Positions 9,334 to 18,774 of a stretch of DNA of 64,000 nt are shown piece by piece. This DNA is from Rhizobium viscosum (GTDB lineage Bacteria > Pseudomonadota > Alphaproteobacteria > Rhizobiales > Rhizobiaceae). Numbering within the stretch: position 1 is the stretch's first letter; the number at the start of each line of letters is the position of its first letter. Under the pieces are notes generated by a model, which searched no databases, had not been told where the DNA came from, and saw nothing but the letters and a program-made list of their open reading frames with translations. The DNA lies in contig NZ_JADBEC010000001.1 in NCBI RefSeq assembly GCF_014873945.1, positions 2,647,501 to 2,711,500 on the forward strand. Direction: 5' to 3'. A program made the position numbers and the translations under genes.

Positions 9334-9571
9334 GCGGACCCCTTAGCCATTCCATATATTCATCCGTCGTCATGCCATCGAGGTCCAGCAGTCCCTCTAC
9401 GCTGGCAGCCCATTCCTCGAAGTTGCGAATCTGTAAGCTGTTTTCGTTGACCTTCACCAAAAGGGCTGCATCGTCTTTCGCGATAAACTCCACCTCAGAT
9501 CCCGGAACGATTCCAAGTCTGTCGCGGATTTCCTTAGGGATGGTCACCTGGCCTTTTTCAGTCACGCGCAT
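9311..9571 (-). CDS. AbrB/MazE-type antitoxin
   Basis: This 86-residue protein has an N-terminal swapped-hairpin AbrB/SpoVT DNA-binding fold (MRVTEKGQVTIPKEIRDRLG), followed by an acidic C-terminal tail that would wrap the toxin (TTDEYMEWLRG). I chose ATG 9571; an extension to 9625 would lack family character. It precedes and overlaps the PIN toxin gene and begins 55 bases after the ruvC stop. Such antitoxins normally bind their own promoter, so a promoter just upstream, at the 3' end of ruvC, is plausible but not visible. Confidence 0.87.
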   Translation of the reverse strand: MRVTEKGQVTIPKEIRDRLGIVPGSEVEFIAKDDAALLVKVNENSLQIRNFEEWAASVEGLLDLDGMTTDEYMEWLRGPREDLDRH

Positions 9572-9626
9572 GGTAATACCTCTACAGTAATACCTAGCTG
9601 CGGGCCTGGAACAAGTCAAGAACAAA

Positions 9627-10136
9627 TCAGCCGGCGAGTGCCTGCCGCATCTTGTTTCCGCCGCGATGATGAGCGTGGCAGATGGCGATCGCCAAGGCGT
9701 CGGCGGCGTCGTTGCCCTTGAATTCCGCCTTTGGCATCAGAATCTTCAGCATCATATGGATCTGCTGCTTCTCGCCGTGGCCGACGCCGATAACCGTTTT
9801 CTTCACGGCGTTCGGCGCATACTCGGACACCTGCAGGCCGGCGCGGGCGGGCACAAGCATGGCGATACCACGAGCCTGGCCGAGCTTGAGGGTCGCCACC
9901 GCATCCTTGTTGACGAAAGTCTGTTCGACGGCGGCCTCATCCGGCTTGTAGGAATGGACCACATCGGCAAGGCCGTCATGCAGCTGGCAGAGGCGGGAAG
10001 CGAGGTCCATGTCGCCATCCGAAGTGACTGTTCCCGAGGCAACGAAGCGCAGCGAATTGCCGAGCGTATCGATGATGCCCCATCCGGTGCGGCGAAGACC
10101 GGGATCGATACCGATGATGCGAATCGTATTTTGCAT
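9627..10136 (-). CDS. ruvC: Holliday junction resolvase RuvC
   Basis: RuvC is the dimeric endonuclease that cuts Holliday junctions symmetrically. The 169-residue protein has the four catalytic acids of the RNase H fold: Asp11 in IGIDPG, Glu71 in VEQTFVN, and Asp143 and Asp146 in GNDAADALA. It is the first gene of the minus-strand ruv block. A sequence resembling the alphaproteobacterial LexA box lies about 45-60 bases upstream (10180-10194). Confidence 0.96.
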   Translation of the reverse strand: MQNTIRIIGIDPGLRRTGWGIIDTLGNSLRFVASGTVTSDGDMDLASRLCQLHDGLADVVHSYKPDEAAVEQTFVNKDAVATLKLGQARGIAMLVPARAGLQVSEYAPNAVKKTVIGVGHGEKQQIHMMLKILMPKAEFKGNDAADALAIAICHAHHRGGNKMRQALAG

Positions 10137-10179
10137 GGTTCACCCTATAGCGATGGCGAAATAAGTGCCATTGATATGT

Positions 10180-10194
10180 GAACAAAACAAAAAC
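10180..10194 (-). promoter_or_regulatory. Candidate LexA/SOS box upstream of ruvC
   Basis: On the minus strand this reads GTTT-N7-GTTC with a T-rich spacer. The alphaproteobacterial LexA consensus is GTTC-N7-GTTC, so there is one mismatch. It lies about 44-58 bases before the ruvC start, a sensible operator position, and ruv genes are often SOS-regulated. This is an inference from one imperfect match. Confidence 0.45.
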
Positions 10195-10385
10195 ATACGC
10201 TGTTTTTGCGCGGTCGCATTTACCGCGAATTAAACCGGATGCCTGAATTCTAGTCCATCAAATGTGAGAGGGGCCGGCTTTCGCAAAGCTTAAGGCTTCC
10301 GATGGTCTGTTTGCAGTTCAACCGATGGGTGATGTCTCCGTGATTCCACCCGCCGGTGACGCCGTTCCGGAAGGGTTCGTTTTTC

Positions 10386-12701
10386 ATGGCTCAGAGATTT
10401 CAATCCCTGTCCTTCAAGGTGATAGCCACCTTCATCCTGCTGACCACGCTTTCGGTCGCGGTGATCAATGTCCTCGCCTATTTCGCCAGCAGCCGTGTTT
10501 CCGACGAGCAGGCGCTGAAGGCCAAGGAAAGCGTGCTGATCTTCCGCGGCGACATGCTGCAGGATCAGCTTTTACAGCTTGAAAACCAGGCGACCTCAAT
10601 TGCGCGCATCGAAGCGCTGCAGATGTCGATCACCAACCTGAAGAGCGGTTGGAAGACGATGGAGAAGAGCTCCGGCGATGCACGTGGGGAGTTGAAGAAG
10701 GTCTTCATCACGAACAATCCGAACCCGGCCGACCAGCGAGAGAAGCTCGCAAAGCCGGATGGTCCGAGCGGTTTCTATTATTCGAGCCATGAGAAGACGC
10801 AGGGCGAAGTGACGCGCGACCTCGCCGATACCGCCTTCAGCGACCTCCTGATCGTCGATCTCGATGGCACTGTGCTCTATTCTTACAAGAAGAATGACGA
10901 CTTCGCCGAAAACCTGAAGTCAGATGCCTGGAAATCGACCGGAGCGGGCATCGCATATGCCAGGGCGATCGAAAACACCGCCAAGGCGACAGACGATTCC
11001 GCGCCGACGGCCTTCTCCGGTCTGCGCGTCGATACCGGAAGCGGCAAGTCGGCGATCTTTTATGCCGTGCCGATCGTCAAGCTCGGCCAGGCGAAGGGGC
11101 TGATGCTGTTCAAGGTGCGCGACGATGTCGTCACCAGCATTCTCGCAAAGGGTATCGTATCCGGCAGCACGGCGCAGACCGCCATCATTTCTGCTGACGG
11201 TTCGGCCGTTGGTCTCAACGCATCCAGCCAGCTTGCGACGCTCGATACTGCGCCGTTCACCTTTATCAAGGATGCGCTTGCAAGTTCGGCGATGACGGTT
11301 GCGGATTTCGATCGCGCCGACGGTGCGGCCCGCGCCTATGTGCGCGGCATTGATTATCGCGGCGACCGTTTCCTCGTCGTTGAAAGCGTGCTGCTCAGCG
11401 AATTGAATGCCGGCTCCATCGAGATCGCCACCTTGCTGACCACGATCGGCATTGGCGTTCTCGTTGTCATGGCTATTGCCACGGGGCTCATCACCAACTT
11501 ACTATTCTCACCGCTCGCCCGTCTTGCCGGCGTGACAAGCGAAGTCGCTGACGGCAAGCTTGAAGTCGAGATTGGCAGCCAGAACCGCAGGGACGAGATC
11601 GGCACGATGGCGAAGGCGCTTGCTCGTTTCAAGCAGTCGCTGATCGAAGGCCGCGAGCTCGAAGCTGCGAGCGAGCAAACGCGCGCGCGGGCTGAAAGCG
11701 AGCGCCAGCAGAATCTGGCTCAGCGCGAAGCGGAAGCCCGCAGCTTGCAGGATGTCGTCACGGCACTCGACGAGGGGCTTCATCATCTGGCAAGCGGCGA
11801 TCTCGCCTACCAAATCGAGACCCGCTTCCCGAGCGAGCTCGAAAGCCTGCGGGTGAACTTCAACGAGGCGCTGGCGACGCTCAACGAGACGATGACGGCG
11901 ATCGGCGGTAATTCCATGGCCGTGCGTGCAGGCTCCGAAGAGATGCGCTCCGGTGCCGATGAACTGGCCGGCCGCACGGAGCGTCAGGCAAGCTCGATCA
12001 CCGAGACGGCCAATGCGATCAGCGCCATCACACAGTCTGTGCGCTTGCAGATCGAGCGCGCCGAGCAGGCGGCGCGCATCGCCCGCGACGCCAAAAAGGA
12101 GACGGTCGGCTCCGGCCAGATCATGCGCGAGACGATTGCAGCGATGGAAGCGATCCAGGCGTCGTCGCGGCAGATCAACACTATCATTTCCGTCATCGAC
12201 GATATCGCCTTCCAGACCAATCTGCTGGCGCTGAATGCCGGCGTTGAGGCGGCACGCGCTGGCGAAAGCGGCAAGGGTTTTGCGGTCGTCGCCATGGAAG
12301 TACGCGAACTGGCGCAGCGCTCTTCGAGCGCTGCCAAGGAAATCTCCAACCTGTTGCAAAAATCCACGCATGAGGTGGAAAGCGGCGTGGCGCTCGTTGA
12401 GAGGGCCGGCGTTGCGTTAACCGGCATCGGTGGTCATGTCGAAGCCATCGACGGCCAGATCAACGAGATCATGGAATCCACCCGTGAAGAGGCCGATACC
12501 CTGCGTCAGATCAACAGTTCGGTCGCCGAGCTCGATTCCATGACCCAGCAGAATGCGGCGATGGTCGAGGAGACAACGGCTGCAATCCACCGCCTGGCAA
12601 CCGAGGCCGTAGAGATGGACCGCCAGCTCGGCAACTTTACGCTTGGCGAAGGATATCAGCAGCATAGCACCGACATGCATCTGCAGCGCAAGCGGGCCTG
12701 A
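10386..12701 (+). CDS. Methyl-accepting chemotaxis protein
   Basis: This transmembrane chemoreceptor has about 771 residues. It shows an N-terminal membrane helix (about 8-28), a large periplasmic sensor of roughly 310 residues (Cache-like, containing [17 protein letters not shown]), a second membrane helix near 340-370, a HAMP region, and a long coiled-coil signalling domain. The highly conserved hairpin tip ([18 protein letters not shown], then [17 protein letters not shown]) lies near residues 605-640. There is no C-terminal CheR-binding pentapeptide; the protein ends in QRKRA. I chose ATG 10386 over 10356 because the hydrophobic signal anchor then starts close to the N-terminus. The ligand is unknown, and no other chemotaxis genes are nearby. 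Confidence 0.92.
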   Translation: MAQRFQSLSFKVIATFILLTTLSVAVINVLAYFASSRVSDEQALKAKESVLIFRGDMLQDQLLQLENQATSIARIEALQMSITNLKSGWKTMEKSSGDARGELKKVFITNNPNPADQREKLAKPDGPSGFYYSSHEKTQGEVTRDLADTAFSDLLIVDLDGTVLYSYKKNDDFAENLKSDAWKSTGAGIAYARAIENTAKATDDSAPTAFSGLRVDTGSGKSAIFYAVPIVKLGQAKGLMLFKVRDDVVTSILAKGIVSGSTAQTAIISADGSAVGLNASSQLATLDTAPFTFIKDALASSAMTVADFDRADGAARAYVRGIDYRGDRFLVVESVLLSELNAGSIEIATLLTTIGIGVLVVMAIATGLITNLLFSPLARLAGVTSEVADGKLEVEIGSQNRRDEIGTMAKALARFKQSLIEGRELEAASEQTRARAESERQQNLAQREAEARSLQDVVTALDEGLHHLASGDLAYQIETRFPSELESLRVNFNEALATLNETMTAIGGNSMAVRAGSEEMRSGADELAGRTERQASSITETANAISAITQSVRLQIERAEQAARIARDAKKETVGSGQIMRETIAAMEAIQASSRQINTIISVIDDIAFQTNLLALNAGVEAARAGESGKGFAVVAMEVRELAQRSSSAAKEISNLLQKSTHEVESGVALVERAGVALTGIGGHVEAIDGQINEIMESTREEADTLRQINSSVAELDSMTQQNAAMVEETTAAIHRLATEAVEMDRQLGNFTLGEGYQQHSTDMHLQRKRA

Positions 12702-12708
12702 TCGTACT

Positions 12709-13203
12709 ATGCTGACCCGACTCGAAAAACCCGAGGATGCGGATGCCATTCACGAGCTGACCTGGGTGGCGTTCGAACCGATGCCCTACAGCAATAACAC
12801 CGAAGCGCAAATCATCCGGGATCTTCGTGCATCGGGTGATCTGACATTATCTCTCGTCGCCGAAGAAAGCGGGCAGATCATCGGCCATGTCGCCTTCTCG
12901 CCGATCACAATCAGTGACATCAAGGATGGATGGTATGGGCTTGGGCCGATTTCGGTAAAGCCAGAGCGGCAGCGGCAGGGGATTGGCAGAGAGCTAATCC
13001 TGAAAGGGCTCGATCTCCTGAGAGAGCGTGATGCGACAGGCTGCGCCCTGATCGGCGATCCCGCAGTCTATCGTGGTGTCGGTTTCGAAAGCGATGGAAA
13101 GTTGACCTATGGCGATCTTGATACGCGTTACGTTCAGCGGATCGTCTTCAAGGGATCGCCACCATCAGGTGCACTGAAATTCTCGCGGGCTTTCGGCGAA
13201 TGA
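12709..13203 (+). CDS. GNAT family N-acetyltransferase
   Basis: This 164-residue acetyltransferase starts at ATG 12709, seven bases after the chemoreceptor stop. The acetyl-CoA-binding signature RQRQGIGRELI (R/QxxGxG/A) follows the strand LGPISVKPE, and the GDPAVYRGVGFE segment is typical of the YhbS-like subgroup. The substrate cannot be predicted. Its tight spacing to the receptor gene could allow co-transcription, but no functional link is evident. Confidence 0.85.
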   Translation: MLTRLEKPEDADAIHELTWVAFEPMPYSNNTEAQIIRDLRASGDLTLSLVAEESGQIIGHVAFSPITISDIKDGWYGLGPISVKPERQRQGIGRELILKGLDLLRERDATGCALIGDPAVYRGVGFESDGKLTYGDLDTRYVQRIVFKGSPPSGALKFSRAFGE

Positions 13204-13214
13204 CGGTTAGTTTT

Positions 13215-13239
13215 CGCGGCAGCTTTTATTGGTGCCGCG
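13215..13239. other. Hairpin between GNAT and LLM genes
   Basis: Arms CGCGGCA and TGCCGCG are perfectly complementary around an 11-base loop just after the GNAT stop. There is no run of T after it, so it is a weak terminator candidate at best. Confidence 0.3.
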
Positions 13240-13302
13240 ATTTGGAATAGAGCGACGGCGAACCTACATAGACCGCATCCCATCCTTGCGCGGCAGGTTT
13301 CC

Positions 13303-14304
13303 ATGGTTCCCTTTTCCATTCTCGATCTTTCCCCTGTGGCAGACGGCACGACCATCAGCCAATCCTTTGCGGCGTCGAAGCGCATGGCGCAGAAGGCGGA
13401 GGAATTCGGCTATACGCGTTTCTGGATGGCGGAGCATCATGGCATGCCCGGCGTCGCGAGCGCGGCGACTTCGGTTATTCTCGGACAGATCGGGGCGGTG
13501 ACGAAGACCATCCGCATCGGCTCAGGCGGTGTCATGCTGCCGAACCATGCGCCGCTCGTCATCGCCGAACAGTTCGGCACGCTGGAAGCGCTGTTTCCCG
13601 GCCGCGTCGATCTCGGTCTCGGTCGCGCTCCGGGAACGGACATGCGCACGGCGCAGGCGCTACGGCGCAATCTCGATGCCGGTGCGAACAGTTTCCCCAA
13701 TGATGTGGTGGAACTGCAGCAGCTTCTCGGCACGCCGATCGAAAACCAGGCGATCCTCGCCGTGCCCGGCAACGACTCGCACATCCCGATCTGGCTGCTC
13801 GGCTCCAGCCTCTACAGCGCCCAGCTTGCGGCCATGCTTGGCCTCCCCTTCGCCTTTGCTTCGCATTTTGCGCCTGACATGCTGCTTGATGCTATCGCGA
13901 TCTATCGCGACCGGTTCCAGCCCTCGTCGGAACTTGACAAGCCCTATGTGATGGTCGGCGTCATGGGCGCGGTCTCCGAGACGGACGAGGAGGCGCAGTA
14001 TCACTTCACCTCGGCCCAGCAGCAATTCGTCAACCTCAGGCGCAATGTGCGCGGTCCCTTCCCTCGGCCGGTCAGGGATATGGATGCCTTCTGGTCACCG
14101 ATGGAAAAGATGAATGTCGAGCACACGCTGCGTTACGCAGTCGTCGGCTCGCCGGCGACTGCCGAAGCACAACTTAACGATTTCCTCAAGGAAACTCAGG
14201 CAGATGAGGTGATCATCTCCATGCCGATCCATGATATCGAGGCGCGGTTGAAATCGGTGGAGCTCTTTGCCGGGCTCGGCAATTTCATGCGAGCTGCGGC
14301 CTAG
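13303..14304 (+). CDS. LLM-class flavin-dependent oxidoreductase
   Basis: This luciferase-like TIM-barrel flavoenzyme has 333 residues and resembles the YhbW/bacterial luciferase alpha-type group (MsnO8 family). Typical segments are the N-terminal [20 protein letters not shown] with the conserved histidines, [13 protein letters not shown] and [16 protein letters not shown]. These enzymes use reduced flavin to oxygenate small organic substrates; the substrate is not predictable here. The gene stands alone and ends in a clear rho-independent terminator shared with the convergent yebC gene. Confidence 0.88.
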   Translation: MVPFSILDLSPVADGTTISQSFAASKRMAQKAEEFGYTRFWMAEHHGMPGVASAATSVILGQIGAVTKTIRIGSGGVMLPNHAPLVIAEQFGTLEALFPGRVDLGLGRAPGTDMRTAQALRRNLDAGANSFPNDVVELQQLLGTPIENQAILAVPGNDSHIPIWLLGSSLYSAQLAAMLGLPFAFASHFAPDMLLDAIAIYRDRFQPSSELDKPYVMVGVMGAVSETDEEAQYHFTSAQQQFVNLRRNVRGPFPRPVRDMDAFWSPMEKMNVEHTLRYAVVGSPATAEAQLNDFLKETQADEVIISMPIHDIEARLKSVELFAGLGNFMRAAA

Positions 14305-14324
14305 CCACCAGGCATCTCAGCAAG

Positions 14325-14355
14325 CAAAAAACCCGGCGGAATGGCCGGGTTTTTC
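14325..14355 (+). terminator. Rho-independent terminator after LLM oxidoreductase gene
   Basis: The stem ACCCGGC/GCCGGGT is flanked by A-run and T-run, so it can stop transcription from both the LLM gene and the convergent yebC gene. Confidence 0.85.
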
Positions 14356-14376
14356 GATTCAATATGTTGGATGGCT

Positions 14377-15123
14377 TTAAGCCGAGAGCTTGGCCAGAAC
14401 TTCTTCCGAGACTTCGAAGTTCGAATAGACGTTCTGCACGTCATCGTCGTCTTCGAGCGAGTCGATCATTTTCAGCAGCGACTGCGCCCTCTCTTCGTCG
14501 ACCGGCACGTTGTTCTGGGCGCGCCAGACGGCCTTCACGGTATCGGCTTCGCCGAGAGAGGCTTCGAGCGCCTTGGCGACTTCGCCGAGGGCCTCGAAGG
14601 CGGTGGTGATGTAGTGGCCTTCCTCGTCGGTCTCGACATCGTCGGCGCCGGCTTCGATTGCGGCTTCCATGACCTTGTCGGCATCGCCGGCGGATAGCTT
14701 GTAAGTGATTTCGCCGACATGATCGAAGGAGAAGGAAACCGACCCGGTTTCGCCGAGTGCGCCGCCGGCCTTGGTGAAGATCGAGCGGACGTTGGAGGCG
14801 GTGCGGTTGCGGTTGTCGGTCAGTGCCTCGACGATGATCGCCGTGCCGCCCGGGCCGTAGCCCTCATAACGGACTTCGTCATAGTTCTCGGTATCTGCGC
14901 CGGAAGCCTTCTTGATGGCGCGGTCGATATTGTCCTTCGGCATCGACTGGGCCTTGGCGTTCTGGATGGCCAGGCGCAGGCGGGCGTTCATTGTCGGGTC
15001 GGGCAGGCCGGCCTTGGCGGCAACGGTGATTTCGCGCGCGAGCTTAGAGAACATTTTCGACCGCACGGAATCCTGACGGCCCTTGCGGTGCATGATGTTT
15101 TTAAACTGTGAATGGCCAGCCAT
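14377..15123 (-). CDS. yebC: YebC/PmpR (TACO1) family protein
   Basis: This 248-residue conserved protein starts [15 protein letters not shown], the invariant YebC N-terminus. I therefore place the start at 15123 rather than five codons upstream. The family was long described as transcription regulators; more recent work on relatives ties it to ribosome rescue at difficult peptide motifs. Characteristic segments [20 protein letters not shown] and the acidic C-terminus ([14 protein letters not shown]) are present. In many proteobacteria yebC is next to ruvC; here it is about 4 kb away. Confidence 0.94.
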   Translation of the reverse strand: MAGHSQFKNIMHRKGRQDSVRSKMFSKLAREITVAAKAGLPDPTMNARLRLAIQNAKAQSMPKDNIDRAIKKASGADTENYDEVRYEGYGPGGTAIIVEALTDNRNRTASNVRSIFTKAGGALGETGSVSFSFDHVGEITYKLSAGDADKVMEAAIEAGADDVETDEEGHYITTAFEALGEVAKALEASLGEADTVKAVWRAQNNVPVDEERAQSLLKMIDSLEDDDDVQNVYSNFEVSEEVLAKLSA

Positions 15124-15296
15124 GGCACCCCTGTTCACGTCTCATTGTTCGGAATGGGCCGCCTTATAAGATCGGAAAGGACGATATTCAAGGAAAAAGC
15201 AGCTTTTCAATCCTTCTCTGGTGGCATGGCGAATGGCGGAACAAAGCGGCAAAGATGACGTTTTCAACCGACAACACCAGCAGGAAAGGAACGGCT

Positions 15297-15800
15297 ATGG
15301 CAAGCTTCAGCGAAGCCCGTGAACAACCGGCGCGTCAACTCTGGGACCAGATCAACGACATCCATGCCGGCATGCTCGGCCTTTCAGGCGTCGACATGCA
15401 TATGCAGCCGATGGCTCCGAATGTCGATCCGACCACCAATACGATCTGGTTCTATACCAAGACGGATGCCGAACTCGTGCAGATGATCAAACCGGGAAGC
15501 CGCGCGCATTTCTGCGTCATCGGCAAGAACCACGATTATCATGCCTGCCTGTCCGGGGTTATCGAGGTGCGGCCCGATCCCGCGAAAATCGAGGAGTTTT
15601 GGAGCTCGGTCGTTGCCGCCTGGTACGAAGGCGGCAAGAAGGATCCGAAGCTGACGATGCTTTCCATGCATGTCGACGATGCCGAGATCTGGGTCTCGAC
15701 CGGCAGCAAGCTGAAATTCGGCTGGGAAATTGCCAAGGCCAATTTCGACGAGGAGAAGATGCCCGACGTCGGCATCAAGCGGCATCTGCAATTTGCATGA
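15297..15800 (+). CDS. Pyridoxamine 5'-phosphate oxidase-like (general stress) protein
   Basis: This 167-residue split-barrel flavin-binding protein belongs to the group annotated as general stress protein 26. The start at ATG 15297 is supported by AGGAAAGGA just upstream; upstream in-frame ATGs lack a site and family character. Sequence markers are the DQINDIHAGMLGLSG start, NTIWFYTKTDAELVQMI and the Trp-rich C-terminal part. It probably binds a flavin or similar cofactor; the activity is unknown. It ends convergently with the MBL-fold gene, sharing a hairpin terminator. Confidence 0.82.
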   Translation: MASFSEAREQPARQLWDQINDIHAGMLGLSGVDMHMQPMAPNVDPTTNTIWFYTKTDAELVQMIKPGSRAHFCVIGKNHDYHACLSGVIEVRPDPAKIEEFWSSVVAAWYEGGKKDPKLTMLSMHVDDAEIWVSTGSKLKFGWEIAKANFDEEKMPDVGIKRHLQFA

Positions 15801-15803
15801 GAC

Positions 15804-15832
15804 AAAGGCTCGGGCACAGTCCGGGCCTTTTT
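15804..15832. terminator. Bidirectional hairpin terminator
   Basis: AAAGGCtCGG and CCGgGCCTTT pair around a 7-base loop and are flanked by A and T runs, which suits both converging genes. Confidence 0.7.
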
Positions 15833-16676
15833 ACTGCACGTCCTTCATCACATAGATCAGTGGCTTTTTCGGCAGCGTGCGCAGCGAAACGGTGATGCTG
15901 TTGTCGGGCGCATAGTTGACGTCGAACCCATTGCCGAACATTGAGATGAAGGCATTGACCGGGGGGCCGCGGCGATGCATCGGCAGGATCAGCGAGGAGC
16001 GCAGCCGTTTGATGACGCGGCTCATGCTGTCGGCTCCCATGGTCAGACCGCCATCGACGGGCACCATGACCACGTCGAGCCGGCCGATTTCCGTATAATG
16101 CGTATCGGTCAGCTCGTAATGCAGGTGGCCGAGATGGCCGATGCAGAGGCTGGCGACCTCGAAGATGAAGATCGAATTGCCGTCCAGTTGTGATCCGCCC
16201 AACCCATAGCTGAAACGGATATCCGTCGTCACATTGCGAATATAGGCATCGCCGACGACGAGATTGATCCTGGCTTTTTCGCCGGGGATGTCGCTCCACC
16301 CGTGCAGTACGTGCTTGATGCCGGGATCCGGCGTCAGGGTGTAATGCGTCGAGTGCGCCTTGTTCATGGTGACGACGTCAGGTGTGACGGCCGGTCTGTA
16401 CCAACCATTATAATCCGTGGCGATGACGATGCCGCCGGGAGTCTCGATTTCGAAGGTTGAATGGCCGAGATAGGTGAACTTGACATCTTCACCCTCGGAA
16501 ACTGCAGGGACTGCCGGCGCCACGCCGGAGAAGCTCGCGAAGGTGGCCTTGGGAATATTCTGAGCGATTGCCTGGCACTGGCTGACCGGTCTTCGATCTT
16601 CCTGGGCTGCGGCAAGGTACGGCACGGTGAAAATTGCAAAACATGCAATAGCGAGGACAAGACAATGCGGCTTCAT
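15831..16676 (-). CDS. Exported MBL-fold metallohydrolase-like protein
   Basis: This 281-residue protein has an N-terminal signal peptide (cleavage near YLAAAQ) and a UlaG/RomA-like metallo-beta-lactamase fold: FTYLGHSTFEIETPGGI, then MNKAHSTHYT, GHLGHLHYELTD and PVDGGLTMG. The active-site histidine set is incomplete compared with the canonical HxHxDH (here NKAHSTHYT), so metal binding may be altered. The start is supported by GGAGGGG a few bases upstream. It is convergent with the PNPOx-like gene and has no obvious operon partner. Function unknown. Confidence 0.8.
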   Translation of the reverse strand: MKPHCLVLAIACFAIFTVPYLAAAQEDRRPVSQCQAIAQNIPKATFASFSGVAPAVPAVSEGEDVKFTYLGHSTFEIETPGGIVIATDYNGWYRPAVTPDVVTMNKAHSTHYTLTPDPGIKHVLHGWSDIPGEKARINLVVGDAYIRNVTTDIRFSYGLGGSQLDGNSIFIFEVASLCIGHLGHLHYELTDTHYTEIGRLDVVMVPVDGGLTMGADSMSRVIKRLRSSLILPMHRRGPPVNAFISMFGNGFDVNYAPDNSITVSLRTLPKKPLIYVMKDVQ

Positions 16677-16771
16677 GCCACCCCTCCGGCGCTTTCACGA
16701 AGCGGCGAGGATGCGGCATGCCGTCGCAGCGGTCCAGCCGGAGCACGCTCACAATTGCGTGTTACAACGTT

Positions 16772-17596
16772 CTAGCGCCAGAACTCCGGGATCGTTTCGG
16801 CAAGCCGCGGACCAAGGCGCAGCGGGGCGATCTTTTCGGCCAGACCCGTCGCATCCGAAATTTCCACGCCGACGCCGCAGATGGTGGCGGGACCGGTGGC
16901 GGCTTCCATGCGGCCCTTCGGCATCTTGGAGATGAAGCGGTTCAATGGTTCTTCCTTGTCCATGCCGAGCGAGGAATCGTAATCGCCGCACATGCCGGCA
17001 TCCGACATATAGGCGGTGCCGCCATTCAGGATCTGTGCGTCGGCGGTCGGGACATGGGTGTGAGTGCCGACGACGAAGCTGGCGCGACCGTCGACGAAAT
17101 GGCCGAAGCACTGCTTTTCGCTCGTCGCTTCCGCATGAAAATCGAAGATGATGGCATCGGCCTGTTCCTTCAGCGGACAGGCGGCAAGGATCGTTTCTGC
17201 CGCCTTGAAGGGATCGTCGAGCTCGGGATGCATGAAGACGCGGCCCATGATGTTGGCGACAAGCACGCGCGCGCCGTTGCGCGCATAGAAGAGACCGGAG
17301 CCGCGACCAGGCGTGCCCTGCGGGTAGTTTGCCGGACGCAGAAACTGGTCATGGCGGCCCGCGAAGGCGACAGCGTCTTTCTGGTCCCAGACGTGATTGC
17401 CTGTCGTCACCACGTCGGCGCCGGCATTGATCGTTTCCAAAAAGATGTCTTCGGTGATGCCGAAGCCGCCGGCAGCGTTTTCGCCATTGACGATGACGAA
17501 GTCCAGCTTCAGGTCGGACACCAGGCCGGGTAGACGATCCCAGACCGCCGTGCGTCCCGTCTTGCCGACCATGTCACCCAGAAATAGCAGTCGCAT
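16772..17596 (-). CDS. YmdB family metallophosphoesterase
   Basis: This 274-residue protein belongs to the TIGR00282/YmdB family of metallophosphoesterases (relatives hydrolyse 2',3'-cyclic nucleotides). Metal-ligand motifs are LGDMVGKTGR at the N-terminus, NGENAAGGFGI, TGNHVWDQK, DFHAEATSEK and GTHTHVPTAD. It starts 4 bases after the stop of the 5-formyl-THF cyclo-ligase gene, a pairing conserved in Rhizobiales. It is cytoplasmic with no signal peptide. Confidence 0.88.
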   Translation of the reverse strand: MRLLFLGDMVGKTGRTAVWDRLPGLVSDLKLDFVIVNGENAAGGFGITEDIFLETINAGADVVTTGNHVWDQKDAVAFAGRHDQFLRPANYPQGTPGRGSGLFYARNGARVLVANIMGRVFMHPELDDPFKAAETILAACPLKEQADAIIFDFHAEATSEKQCFGHFVDGRASFVVGTHTHVPTADAQILNGGTAYMSDAGMCGDYDSSLGMDKEEPLNRFISKMPKGRMEAATGPATICGVGVEISDATGLAEKIAPLRLGPRLAETIPEFWR

Positions 17597-17599
17597 TCC

Positions 17600-18187
17600 C
17601 TATCCAATCCGTGAGGTAAAATGGCGCAGGCCGCTTTCCGTCAGGATGGCATCCAGGCTTATGTCATGCGGCTCAGCGGGTACCTCTGCCACTTCCTGGC
17701 AGTCAAATGCAATGCCGATCAGCTTCGGGGAGAGGCCTTTTTGCCTAAGACGGTCGATTGCACGGTCATAATGGCCGGCACCGTAGCCGATGCGGTGGCC
17801 GCGGGGATCGAAGGCCGACAGCGGCACGAGCATGATTTCCGGGTCGAGGATAGCAGCATCTTCGCCTGGGCCGACCGTGCCGAAGCCGGTGCCGATGAGT
17901 GCCACGCCGTGGACGAGTTCCCGGAAGACGATGGTTTGCTTGTCGATGATTGCGGGCACGCAGAGGCGGGCGCCGCGGCCGCGCCACCGCGCCATCAGCG
18001 GCTGCAGATCGGCTTCCGAACGGATCGGCAGAAAACCTGAGATGATGGTGTCGGGTGCAAAAGCAATCGTATCGCCGGCATGGGCTGCCATGTCGAGGCT
18101 TTTGGCTGCGCGCAGATCCGTCGGGATCGCGTCGCGGGCCGCCAGACGCTCGGCGCGCAATTGAGCCTTCAATTCCTTGGGTGTCAT
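17600..18187 (-). CDS. 5-formyltetrahydrofolate cyclo-ligase
   Basis: This ATP-dependent enzyme converts 5-formyl-THF to 5,10-methenyl-THF and so recycles an inhibitory folate. At 195 residues it matches the family. The signature GYGAGHYDRAIDRLR (binding and catalytic loop) and the N-terminal MTPKELKAQLRAERLAARD are clear. I chose ATG 18187; the longer frame runs into the MarR gene. The 67-base gap upstream is too short to hold 6S RNA, which sits beside this gene in many bacteria. Confidence 0.92.
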   Translation of the reverse strand: MTPKELKAQLRAERLAARDAIPTDLRAAKSLDMAAHAGDTIAFAPDTIISGFLPIRSEADLQPLMARWRGRGARLCVPAIIDKQTIVFRELVHGVALIGTGFGTVGPGEDAAILDPEIMLVPLSAFDPRGHRIGYGAGHYDRAIDRLRQKGLSPKLIGIAFDCQEVAEVPAEPHDISLDAILTESGLRHFTSRIG

Positions 18188-18254
18188 TTCAAATCCAGTA
18201 TCTTTACCCAGCGAACATAACCGCTTGTGGTTGGTTGCGACAGGTGAAAAGGGT

Positions 18255-18716
18255 CTATTCCTCGCCTGATTGCGCCTCGTCCTCGGGATGGGCATAGGCA
18301 AGCTTCAGCATGATCTCCGATGCGTCGATCAACGCCTTGCGTTCTTGCGAAGTCAGGTGTTCGTCCATCGCTTTTTCCAGCCAGGCGCGGCGAGCGCCTA
18401 TATCCTCCGACAGTATGTTGCGGCCGTGAGGGGTGATCGACAGTTCGATCTCGCGGCGGTCGGCTTCGCTCCGCATGCGGCTGATCAGTCCGTCGCGCTC
18501 GAGAGCGGCGATGATGCGGGTTACCGATTGCGGTTGCAGGCGCTCCTCGAGCGCAAGACGCCAGGCGGGCATAGGACCCAAGCGATGAAGAGTGCCGAGG
18601 ATCGCGATGGTCGACAGGCTGTGCGGACTTTCGGACCGCGCAGCGCGCAGGCGGCGGCCGAGGAGTAGGACCGAACGCAGGATGAGCGTCGCAGGGGCGT
18701 CGTTGCTACTGGACAT
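18255..18716 (-). CDS. MarR family transcriptional regulator
   Basis: This 153-residue winged-helix regulator has a DNA-binding region with recognition helix LQPQSVTRIIAALERDGLI and wing RSEADRREIELSITPHG. It is divergent from the FUSC membrane protein gene. A 21-base near-perfect inverted repeat lies directly upstream of its start (18717-18737), so it probably represses both itself and the transporter. The start at ATG 18716 is preferred because an upstream start at 18791 would pass through the operator. The ligand is unknown. Confidence 0.87.
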   Translation of the reverse strand: MSSSNDAPATLILRSVLLLGRRLRAARSESPHSLSTIAILGTLHRLGPMPAWRLALEERLQPQSVTRIIAALERDGLISRMRSEADRREIELSITPHGRNILSEDIGARRAWLEKAMDEHLTSQERKALIDASEIMLKLAYAHPEDEAQSGEE

Positions 18717-18737
18717 ATAGTACGCACTGCGTATTAT
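18717..18737. promoter_or_regulatory. Palindromic MarR operator candidate
   Basis: Arms ATAGTACGCA and TGCGTATTAT flank a central C and match at 9 of 10 positions. The site touches the MarR start codon and lies about 38 bases before the FUSC start, so one bound dimer could control both genes. Confidence 0.7.
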
Positions 18738-18774
18738 ATTGCTCAAGCTCAATCCCTGGTTTGAGAGACGGTTG

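Noticed and set aside
18188..18254. 6S RNA next to the 5-formyl-THF cyclo-ligase gene
   Set aside because: Only 67 bases are available, too short for 6S RNA, and no matching structure is seen.
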